DNA of 64,000 nucleotides from Codonopsis lanceolata (Eukaryota; Streptophyta; Magnoliopsida; Asterales; Campanulaceae), in assembly GCA_013146195.2 (NCBI GenBank), contig CM028377.1, forward strand, positions 103,879,547 through 103,943,546. Direction: 5' to 3'. This document shows, one piece after another, positions 31,795 through 41,769 of this stretch; the stretch's first letter is position 1; every line of letters begins with the position of its first letter. The notes under the pieces are model-generated. The model was not told the origin of the DNA. It did no database searches and saw only the letters and a list, made by a program, of their open reading frames with translations. The translations under genes were made by a program, and so were the position numbers.

Positions 31795-34445
31795 TGTGGC
31801 ACCCCGACCCGGATTCCAATGCGAAACCCCAATTCTGACCGCCCAAATATACACAAGTAAGCATGCGCAAGTAGGATCATAAAAATTCATGTGGTGCGAC
31901 ATCGCATACAAATAACAACTCGACTACACTTGGTCGGAAAATAACTTAAAATAAACAAGTCATCGGCGACGTTACAGCCGGAACCCAACAACTACTCCTA
32001 CAATTAAAACACATGCATATAATATCCTCAACGGCCACAACATGCCGGAGACAACAACCACAATAATATTTTAAATGATCTTAAGCGGAAGGAACTGTAG
32101 TGAACCATTAACATATAAACAAGCTCGACATATAAGTCGGCATACAAAAGATTATAAGTATCTAGTATTTAAGTTATACTACAACAACAAAATCCCAAGT
32201 CAAGTCTAAGTGACTTGCTTCCCATCGTCCTTGCCAAATAAAAGTTTAGCTACAAAACCAAAAGAACAACCTTCTATCTTGCTAGCAACCAAACGCGGGT
32301 AAAGGCGAATCTAGCGTGAACCATCTCCTCGGTTCGGATCTAAGGAAAACAAAACAAACAAATAGGGTAAGTCATAAAGACTTAGTAAGTTACTAAAAAT
32401 GCATGTTCATGTTATAGCATGACATTTATCACAATTATGGCACATGATCATCATATAGCACTTAGCACATTATTCACGTAAGTGCGGGAAAATAAATCAT
32501 ACAAGTAGGATATGATATAGTCACGGCCTCTTCGTAGCTCCTGCAATAAACTTTGTTACTGGTTCGTGCCAGCGATGCTTTGTGAATTCATCGACTCATA
32601 CCGAGAACCTACTCGATTTAATTAGCAGCCAATGGCGCACGTATTGATACGGCAAAGGGGCTACTTCCCCACTGCGGCCCACAGTGGAGGTGTGTGTGAG
32701 GTCCCAGGTGCGGCGATCCATAGCGAGCACAAATCTCACAATTCGTGAAGGCGATGCATCGTCCCACCCTGACGTAATAAACAAACCAAATAATGCCAGC
32801 TGGACTCAATGTGATGCACAAGTAGATATTTACTCGACATAAACCAATTAAGGATCGAATTCGACAAGAGCGAACTCATCCGACCAAGTAGGTTATAAAT
32901 CTCTACCATAAATCATGTCAAGGCAATTAATTGCTCAAAACCAATCATTCATAGAAACTTGTTGCAAACAATTAAGCTAAGCTCATATTTGAGTAAACCT
33001 AATCAAACGGTGTACAAACTTCGTAGGGATTGAAATCAGAGTTCAACATGTTCAAATCTTCCCTAGAGTCGACTCCGTTGAGTCTTTACTATAAATTCCC
33101 AATTTTGGAGAAATTGAAGCTATGTGCTTCATAACCCAACCTAGGCCATTTCTAAGTTTAACTAGGTTATAAATTCACCAAGGCATTGCAATGTGATTCA
33201 TATTCATCATAGGGTCCAATTTTGAGGATAGAACACATAACAACATATCATGTAGGCTTAAATTAGGGCATTCTCATATAACAATTCTTCAAGAAACACT
33301 TATAATACATGTTTCTAACATGTTCATAATCTTAAATAGGCAAGATGAAAGAGTATTATAAACTTTGATAGACAAGAAATCATCCTATACATGCTTCTAA
33401 CAAGCTCATACTCTCAAAACACAAGATGAAGGCATAAGAAGCAAATATGTGTCCTCATTGAGCTCATATATCATAAGCTTTGTTTCCTTAAGGTCAATGA
33501 GAACTAAAAAAAAGGAGAAGAGAAGTAACTTACATGTATTCTACACTCAAGAAAGCAAAGGAGAAATCTGTTCGGTAGGAAATGTTCTACTCTTCAAGCT
33601 CTACACTTCTTATGGAGGTGGCTTGATCAATGGAGGAAGGAATGAAGGATGACCAAGATGAGAGCTTCAAGAAGCCATGGGAGAGTCTTGAGGAAGAGGA
33701 ATCCCGTTTTTGGAGAGTGAGGGAGAGAAATGAGAGTCAAACTCTCAGATTGTGGCTTATATTGGGTTAAAAACTGAGTGGGACAAGTGTCAAGGTATTG
33801 TGGTCACTTAAAATCAGATTTTTGTGGCTTAATTGATCACTAAAGCTCCCTTAATCCACTCTTAAAACTTGTTAGAGATGTTAGGGTATAAGTAAGGAGG
33901 GTTAGGGAGGTTTAGGTGGGGTTTAGAAAAGGTTTTGGATAGGGGTTTAGGAGCAAAAATCGTAAAGCAGCAAAACAGAGAAATCCTGATTCGGGGGACC
34001 TTGCGGTCGCATGGTCCCCTACCCCTTGCGACCGCATCCTCCCTGGATGCACAATCTCCAAATTTCTGGTTACCTTGCGGGGGCAATGTCATTCCACCTT
34101 GCAAGGGCAAGCCCGGCAGACCCAAAATGGCTCAAAACTCAACCTAAAAGACCCCCAAACACTTAGCCAAATCAATGGGGTTTCAAACCCCAACAAAAAT
34201 GAGTTTAAAACTCATCACAAACACCCTCAAACAACCCCCGAACAATCCAAACGAAGGAGGGAAAGAAGGAGAACTAAACAAGCAATCGAACCGACGATTC
34301 AACAAGCATGCATACATGATTCTAAACGTGTTAAGAGCATTATGAATGACTTATAAATGATTCTAAAACATTTATAAACTAAGTAAACATGCTCACATGT
34401 AATATGAATGCATGAACACAAGCAACGAATGGCTAGGGTGCCACA
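31795..34445 (-). repeat. Chromovirus 1, 3' LTR
   Basis: 2651 bp, bounded TGTGGCACCC...GGGTGCCACA (perfect short inverted repeat). In the minus sense a TATA-like AATATAAG is near 33756-33763, with GC-rich hairpins about 240 bases upstream. It is nearly identical to 41770-44410. Confidence 0.9.
34002..34036. repeat. GC-rich hairpin in chromovirus 1 LTR
   Basis: TGCGGTCGCA (34002-34011) and TGCGACCGCA (34027-34036) are exact reverse complements. A second GC block (TTGCGGGGGCAA, about 34075-34086) follows. The same structure is in the other LTR at 43967-44001. Confidence 0.85.
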
Positions 34446-34725
34446 TTCTCCCCTCCTTAAGGAATTTAGTCCCTAAATTCTTACCAAGTCCCTCAAACAA
34501 ATGTGGATACTTGTCGCGCATCTCCGCTTCTGTTTCCCAAGTCGCTTCCTCAATGTTGTGATTCTTCCAAAGAACTTTGACTAAGGGAATCCTCTTGGTT
34601 CGTAACACTTGCTCTTTAGTATCCAAAATCTTCACGGGCTTCTCAACATAGGACATATCCGGCTCAAATGTTATATCCTCGTACTCAAGCACATGTGATT
34701 CATCTCTCATATACTTTCGCAACAT
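34393..34725 (-). pseudogene. Chromovirus 1 chromodomain region
   Basis: LEYEDITFEPDMSYVEKPVK leads into VKVLWKNHNIEEATWETEAE, the chromodomain signature (xVxWxxxxxEEATWE) that marks chromoviruses. In the family this domain directs integration to particular chromatin. It reads through into the LTR at its 3' end. The link to the integrase frame at 34759 is broken by a short indel. Confidence 0.85.
34446..34457 (-). other. Chromovirus 1 polypurine tract
   Basis: AGGAGGGGAGAA on the minus strand directly precedes the 3' LTR. Confidence 0.8.
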
Positions 34726-34758
34726 GGAAACATGAAATACGTTATGAGTCTCCGAAAG

Positions 34759-35929
34759 TCAAGGTGGCAATGCAATTCGATACGCTAAGGATCCAACTCT
34801 CTCAAGAACCTCGAACGGCCCAATGTATCTCGGTGTAAGCTTCCCTTTCTTACCGAATCTCTTCATACCTCTCCTCGGTGTCACCTTCAAGAACACGTAG
34901 TCTCTCACTTGAAACTCAAGATCCCTTCTACGATTATCCGTATAACTCTTTTGTCGACTTTGAGCGGTGTGTAATCTATCTCTAATTATCTTCACGCTCT
35001 CCACCGACTGTTGCACTAACTCGGAACCCCAAAGTTTCGCCTCTCCAACTTTGTCCCAACAAATTGGTGATCTACACTTACGCCCATACAATGCTTCATA
35101 CGGCGCCATTTTTATGCTCTTTTGGTAGCTATTATTATACGCAAACTTCGCCAAGGGTAAATCAGAATCCCAACTTCCTTTAAAATCCACGGCACAAGCT
35201 CGAAGCATGTCCTCCAAAATCTGAATCAAACGCTCGGACTGACCATCCGTTTGAGGATGAAAAGCTGTACTAAAGTCTAATCTGGTCCCCAATGCCTCTT
35301 ACAACGATTGCCAAAATCTGGATGTGAACCTCGGATCTCTATCGGACACAATGCTCACAGGTACACCATGTAGTCTCACGATCTCCTGAATGTACAAGGC
35401 TGCCAACTGAGTCAATGAATAAGTGATCGCAATCGGAATGAAGTGTGCAGACTTAGTCAATCTGTCAACTATAACCCAAACTGCATTAAATCCTCTCGCT
35501 TGCGCTGTAACCCATCACAAAATCCATAGTAATAAACTCCCATTTCCATTCAGGAATCTCAAGTGGTTGTAGAAATCCCGCAAGCCTTTGATGTTCAGCC
35601 TTAACCTGCTGACAAGTCAAACACTTCGATACATACTCCGGAATTTCCCTCTTCATGCCCTTCCACCAAAATTGTCTTTTCAAATCCAAATACATCTTCG
35701 TGCTCCCCGGGTGAATGGTATACCTCGTTTTATGTGTCTCATCAAGAACTAGCCTCTTCAATTCATTATTAGCAGGGACACAAATTCTACCTCGAAATGT
35801 CAATGTACCCTCACTATTAATCACAAAATCAGGCGATACATTCTCAGCCAACCCATCAATAATTTTCCTCAACTCCGGATCATTCCCTTGCGCTTCTTTA
35901 ATCTTCCCAAATAAAACAGGCGTAGCACG
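34759..35929 (-). pseudogene. Chromovirus 1 integrase
   Basis: From the solo LTR junction (35929) the frame carries KEAQGNDPELRKIIDGL, then the zinc-binding part HKTRYTIHPGSTKMYLDLKR, FWWKGMKREI and CLTCQQVKAEHQ, then WEFITMDFVMGY with the first core Asp. After a break (35485-35292) it resumes at STAFHPQTDGQSERLIQILE, with the catalytic Glu near TDGQSER, and the GPFEVLERVGSLAYRIALP tail. The central core including the second Asp is out of frame. Confidence 0.85.
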
Positions 35930-38918
35930 TGTGGCGACCCGGCCCGGGCCCGAGGTGGAACCGAGGGTCGGACCGCCCAAATAAGGAAGGAAACAAGTAG
36001 ACAAATAAACATGCAAGGACTTATATTTGAGAAAACGACTTGACGCAACATTAGAGACGTAGCATGCCTCGGCAACAAACGGCCGGTATTTTTAAAACCT
36101 TTTCAACCTGATAAACAGTTAAACAATATAACCAAGTCATCGGCGACACTACATGCCGGAACCCAAGCTAACAGTTCATGGACAAGAATTAAATAAGAGC
36201 TAATGGCATGCTCAGCGGAAGACTAATACGTAGTGGAATAATAACAAGTTAACCAAAGCTCGGCTTACACAATGGCACAAAGGGTTACAAGTACTACAAG
36301 TGATATAACTACTAGTAGCTAACAAGAGTTACAATCAAGTTCTACACATATACCCAAGCATAGTCTAGTTGACTTGCTTAAACCCGTCGTCCTTACAAAA
36401 TATAAACAAGAGGAAGAGGACATCTAAACCACCTCTTCAAATGTCAGCGGACCAAAAGGGCACAAAGCACGAACAGCCCGAGTCTCAGCAAGCGAGGACA
36501 CTTCTTGCTAGGATCTAAAAGCGATAAAAGGGAAAGGGTAAGTCATAAAGACTTGTAAGCTATCAATCATGCATGTCATGGCAAAATGCAACATACAAGG
36601 CAAGATATCATCACATAAGCATAGAGGTCATATATCCAGGATGCACATTGTTTCACATAAGTGCGCATAAATAAATCACATAGGATAAGGATATATGGAG
36701 AGCCGGGCCGCTACGTAGTTCCTGCATACAAGCGTTATCTGGAATGTGCGGGTATCGAATGTGTGTAAGTACATCGATCTTCCGAGGAGATGCCGGGATA
36801 GTCACCGGTGATGCTCTTAAATGATTACAGCAAGGGGCTACTTCCCCAGCTGGCCACAGGAGGCGTGTGTGAACAAAGGCAGGATGCCATGGACTCATGC
36901 AAATGCCAAGTAATGTATACTTAACAAAATTCTCAAGTAGAGAACGAGGTCGACAAGAGCGATCTCGTTCAAGACAAGTAAATTATTCTCATCAATAACC
37001 AAGTAGGATTGAGTTCGACAAGAGCGAACTCACATGTCAATTAGTCATTCTATAATATGACATTCAAGATCAAGCAAGGTAATCAATTCAAGTTCAAGAG
37101 TTCTAGAATTATTATTCTTAGGGAAACGCGTTTAGAACGTCGTAGGGATTGATCGGTGAGCCGGTATTGTTCAATAGCTCGCTAAACTTGACTCCGTTGA
37201 GTCGTCTCTAACAATTCATCCAATAGAGTTAGGACGCTAAATGCATCATAAACCCTTTTCTAAGTTCTCGTATAATCGGCTAGGTCATTAATCCATATAA
37301 CAACCGTAGTTAAGAATTATCAATAATTCGAATTCAAAGGGACCTTAGAATCATTATTTCAAATGCTATTAAAATGCAATGGTCCAAGAACATTAATTAT
37401 TCATAGGGGGACATAGAACACAATTAATTCTAAGCCTAGGACCCAATTCAATAGGATGATCAATACATGGCATATGAAACCCTAGGAATCATAATCTCCA
37501 AGAGTTATCCAAATCTATTAATCCAAGAACATTAGTTGTTCCTAAGGAAGCATAGAACATAATTAATTCTAGGCATAGGTCTCAATCAACAAGATGAACA
37601 TATTATTCAAAATCTCAAAAGATCAAAACATCCACAATCATGGCTTGGACATGGTAGGAGCATGGAAATCAATAGAAGAGGGGAACATGGCAAGTCTAAC
37701 ATACAACCTAAGGGGGAATCAATAGCTTACCTTCACCAAGGAAAAGAATGGTTGGAGTATAAACTAATCGGATGGAAACGTGCTCCTCGTCGGTAGCTTC
37801 ACTCCGGTGGTCTCGGTTTGGTAATCGGAGGTCGGGAGCTCAATCCATGGAGGCAACACACACTAATCTCACCTTTTCTCTACACACACAAAGCTTGGTA
37901 GGAGAGAGGAGAGAAAAATCTGAAGTGTGAAGGTTTAAGTTTGATTAACAAAGGGGAGGCTTTTATACCTTGCATGATTTGGGTGGAAATCCACATGTCA
38001 AGAGGAGGAGGGTGGACAAATCCACATGTCAAGAGGAGAGAGATTGAGGTTAACACTAATCTAACTTGATTAGGGTCTAATAGGTAGGATTAGGGCCAAT
38101 TAGGATGGAGGCTTAAGTGGCTAATTGGGTCACAAAAGATTGAAGGAGAAAAATCCCGTAGGATTGATCAGCAAGTGAGGCGGGCGCCTCAACCTTGGCC
38201 ATGCGGCCGCCTCAACTACTGGGGTTGTCTCCATTTTCAATTGCTCTCAGCAGTACTTGGGGCGGGCGCCTCACTCGAGCCATGCGGCCGCTGGGCTCCA
38301 AAACTTGACCTAAACAAGTCCTAAATGGTCCCAAACTTATGGGCAACCATTCTAGGGTCTAACATAACTCAAATCAAGTCCGAAACACACCCGAACAACA
38401 CCCGGAACAAGGTAGGACAAGGCTCGAATCATGCGACGATTGGTTGACGAATCAAACCCGAATCAAACGTCAATAAAACTAGGATAACTTGGGCAGGGAA
38501 AGGGCTTGTTTAAACATGGTTATGACTTGAATACAAGTCCGGGAACTCAAGGAACATTTGCACGTCGAAATACAAGCAATACGGGAAACGAGGGAAATCG
38601 CTAAGGCCAAAACAAAGCAAGAAGGTTTCTAAACTTCCAATCAAGCTTACAATGATCAAGGTGAATGTTCTAAGTCATCTATGGAAGACAATAGAACCCT
38701 AACAAGTCTTGGTTGAGTGCAAATCATGCTAAGGCAACACTCAAGGCATAACGGCAAGGTATGCTAAGCATAGAAGGTATTCAAGCGACAAGGAATGTAA
38801 TAATTATAATACGAGCCAGACATGGACAAATAGAAGTATCTAACATGTTAAGGCATAATACAAACATGTTAATAAGGTATAAAACAAATAATGCAAGTAA
38901 TGGGTTTGGGTTCTCACA
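35930..38918 (-). mobile_element. Solo LTR of a related gypsy family
   Basis: 2989 bp from TGTGGCGACCC to TTCTCACA, flanked by a perfect 5-bp duplication GCACG (35925-35929 and 38919-38923). It has no internal domain, so it is the product of LTR-LTR recombination. A minus-sense TATA (GGTATAAAAGCC) is near 37970-37981. Scattered blocks (e.g. AAGTCATCGGCGAC) are shared with the two full-length chromoviruses' LTRs. Confidence 0.88.
38177..38210. repeat. GC-rich palindromic module in the solo LTR
   Basis: GAGGCGGGCGCCTC (38177-38190; arms GAGGCG/CGCCTC) is followed by the palindrome GCGGCCGC (38203-38210). A second copy of the pair lies near 38260-38292. It sits about 200 bases upstream of the LTR TATA box. 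Confidence 0.8.
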
Positions 38919-38923
38919 GCACG

Positions 38924-40110
38924 AACATTTGCAAAAATTACACCTCTATCATAAACACTAGGACCCCAATCTCGCAAATCTTCCAACATCTTCCATTCTC
39001 TAACCATCATACAAGACATGTGAACTTTCCTACTCAAGGCATCCGCTACTACATTTGCCTTTCCCGGATGATACAAAATAGTACAATCATGATCTTTTAA
39101 TTTCTCCATCCATCTTCTTTGCCTCATATTCAACTCTTTTTGAGAAAACAAATACTTCAAACTTTTGTGGTCGGTGAAAATCTCAAACTTAGCCCCATAC
39201 AAGTAGTGCTTCCATTTATGCAACGCGAAAATAATCGCAGCCAACTCTAAATCGTGTGTTGGGTAATTCTGTTCATGGGTAGACAACTTCCTCGACGCAT
39301 AGGCGATAACTCTACCATTTTGCATCAGCACACAACCCAAACCTTCCTTAGAAGCATCGCTATAAATCATAAAATTATCTCCTCCACTAGGCAAAGCCAA
39401 AATAGGTGCCGACGTCAACCGCTTCTTAAGTTCTTGGAAACTAGCCTCACATTTCTCGCTCCAAACAAATGGCATATTCTTTTGTGTCAATCTAGTCATA
39501 GGAGTCACAATCCGAGAAAATCCCTCAATAAATCTCCGATAATAACCCGCTAGACCCAAGAAACTCCGAACCTCGGTAACTGACTAGGTCTCTTCCAATT
39601 CATCACCGCTTCAATCTTAGAAGGATCAACGGCTATCCCGGCGCTAGAAACTATATGCCCCAAAAATGATACTTCTTCAAGCCAAAAAGCACATTTACTA
39701 AACTTCGCATAAAGCTGTTTCTCCCGAAGAATAGACAAGACAATCCTCAAGTGTTTCTCATGCTCCTCCCGAGATTTCGAATACACTAGGATATCATCAA
39801 TAAAGACTACCACAAAACAATCAAGATAGCTATGAAAGACACGATTCATCAAATCCATAAACACCTCTGGTGCATTCGTCAACCCAAACGGCATCACTAC
39901 AAATTCAAAGTGCCTATATCTAGTGCGAAAAGCCGTCTTTGGAATGTCTTCCTCTCTAACCTTCAATTGGTAGTAACCCCATCTCAAATCAAGCTTATAA
40001 TACACAATCGACCCTTCCAATTGGTCAAAGAGATCATCAATATGGGGTAGTGGGTATTTATTCTTAATGGTCACCTTATTCAATTCCCGATAGTCTATGC
40101 ATAACCGCAA
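38924..40110 (-). pseudogene. Chromovirus 1 reverse transcriptase and RNase H
   Basis: RT begins inside the conserved LCIDYRELNKVTIKNKYPLP and keeps YYQLKVREEDIPKTAFRTRY, MPFGLTNAPEVFMDLMN and the catalytic VVFIDDILVYS (40110-39550). After a frame break near 39555, MGLAGYYRRFIEGFS continues to RNase H: IYSDASKEGLGCVL, KWKHYLYGAKFEIFTDHKSL and GKANVVADALSRK. The N-terminal part of RT is deleted, and the solo LTR cuts the end at 38923. Confidence 0.88.
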
Positions 40111-40111
40111 A

Positions 40112-40553
40112 CTCCAACCACAAATGTAAATTCAGGCACACCCGGCATAGAAAAAGTAACCCGCTTTTTATGGCAGTCAACTAAAGCATGATAAGCACAT
40201 AACCAGTCCATACCGAGAATCACATCAAAATCACGTATAGGTAGAACTACCAAGTCCGCATGCAAAGTGTGGTCACCCACCAATACATCACAAGATTTAA
40301 ATACTTCAGATGCGAGCATATATTCCCCGAGCGGGGTAGACACTTCAAGCAAATATGGCAAAGGTTGAGGCAGCACACATAATTTCTCAACAAAGTGCGA
40401 AGCAACATAAGAATGTGAAGACCCTGGATCTATGAGAACTCGAGCCTTATGATCAAATATAGAAAGAGTACCTCCTATCCTTTGCCGTAGGACCCTGAAC
40501 CTCGCGATCAAGCGCAAACACTGACCCCCGCACCTTAGGTTTACCATCCCCAT
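40112..40553 (-). pseudogene. Chromovirus 1 aspartic protease
   Basis: The pepsin-like retroviral protease core is visible as VLIDPGSSHSYVASHFVE, where chromoviruses use DxGSSHS around the catalytic Asp, then VVLPIRDFDVILGMDWL. Compared with the second copy about 370 bp downstream of this domain are lost, so the frame runs from protease straight towards mid-RT. Confidence 0.8.
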
Positions 40554-41657
40554 CTCTCTTAGCCCCAGATTGCTGACCGGCGCTACCCGACTGATTAGCC
40601 TTATACTTGGGACAATATTTCCTCAAGTGAGTCCCGTCTCCACAATAGTAACACTTCCCAGTCTTTCCCCAACATCTATCAGTTGTGTGTCCAGGCTTCT
40701 GACAGAACGAGCAAATCATAGTCTCGTTACGTGATCCTTGCTGCCCCTGAGTAGAAGAAGTATTGTTGCCCTGCTTCCCTGACTGTGGCCTACTTTGGCC
40801 TCCACCTCTCCTATCTCTGTTTCCTTGGTATCCTCTCCTGTTACCTAAATTATTACCTTGATTAGCATTCTGAGTGGACTGTCGTGCATTACTAGAATTA
40901 TTCTTGCTTCGATGCTCCTCAATATCCTGTTCCACCTCATAAGCTCTATCAACTGCACTCCGATAATTAGTGAGCTTAAGTGATAGAATTTGCTTCCTAA
41001 ATTCAGTTCTCAACCCCTTAACAAACTTATGCGTCCTCTGCGCTTCAGTAGGAATCAAATACGTACAATAACGGCTCAACTCAGTGAACTTGCGAATACT
41101 GCGCTATCATGCTACCTCTCAAGATCATAAAATTCTTTCTCCCTCTTGTTGCGAACCACATCTGGCACATACTCATTTTTAAACTCCCTTTGAAAATTAG
41201 CCCAAGTAATAGGAACTTGTTGCATCTCCCAACTTTCCTTCAACACATTCCACCAATGCTCGGCGGCTCCCTCTTGTTGCATGACTCTCTCCTCATCGGT
41301 ACATCCCAACATAGATAGCACCTTGATCATCTCTTCCATCCACAACTCGGCCTCCCTAGGTTTCGGCTCCCCAAGAAATGTACTAGGCTTCAGCTTAAGG
41401 AATCTCTCTAGAAGAGTGGTGTCACTCCTCGGTCTCGGTGGTGGTACAACTTCCTCCTGTCGAGGTGGTGGTGGTGGTGCTCCCTCAGCTTGACCTCCCT
41501 GGCCTGCCCCTGCCAGAAAAGCCATCAACCTACGGTGTAACTCTGCCATATCTGGACCCACCGGATTATGTGGCGGCGGTACCTCAGCCTCAGACTCGGC
41601 CGGACCTCTCCTGGGCCTACCTCTACCACGGCCATTGCCATCCCTAGGATTCTCCAT
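40454..41657 (-). pseudogene. Chromovirus 1 gag
   Basis: It starts MENPRDGNGRGRGRPRRG at 41657. The capsid part has LKPSTFLGEPKPREAELWME and NVLKESWEMQQVPITWANFQ. After small losses near 41090-41110 the frame changes and continues SRYCTYLIPTEAQRTHKFVK to the nucleocapsid. A C-x2-C-x4-H-x4-C knuckle is seen as CYYCGDGTHLRKYC, with a further CSFCQKPGHTTDRC before it. Gag packages the RNA; here it is frame-broken. Confidence 0.85.
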
Positions 41658-41755
41658 CGAACCCCTACAAGAATTCACTCGACGTTAGAATCAACACACA
41701 AATAACCAACCCACCTAGGCCATGGAACCTATCTAGCAGAAATGACTAACCTATA

Positions 41756-41767
41756 GCTCGATACCAA
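41756..41767 (-). other. Chromovirus 1 primer-binding site
   Basis: TTGGTATCGAGC on the minus strand, next to the 5' LTR, resembles the initiator-Met primer site TGGTATCAGAGC with one base missing. The same variant is at 58620-58631 in the second element. Confidence 0.65.
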
Positions 41768-41769
41768 GC

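Noticed and set aside
33449..33652. 67-residue open frame duplicated at 43414-43617
   Set aside because: It lies inside the two LTRs of the same element. The similarity is due to the LTR copy, and no domain is visible.
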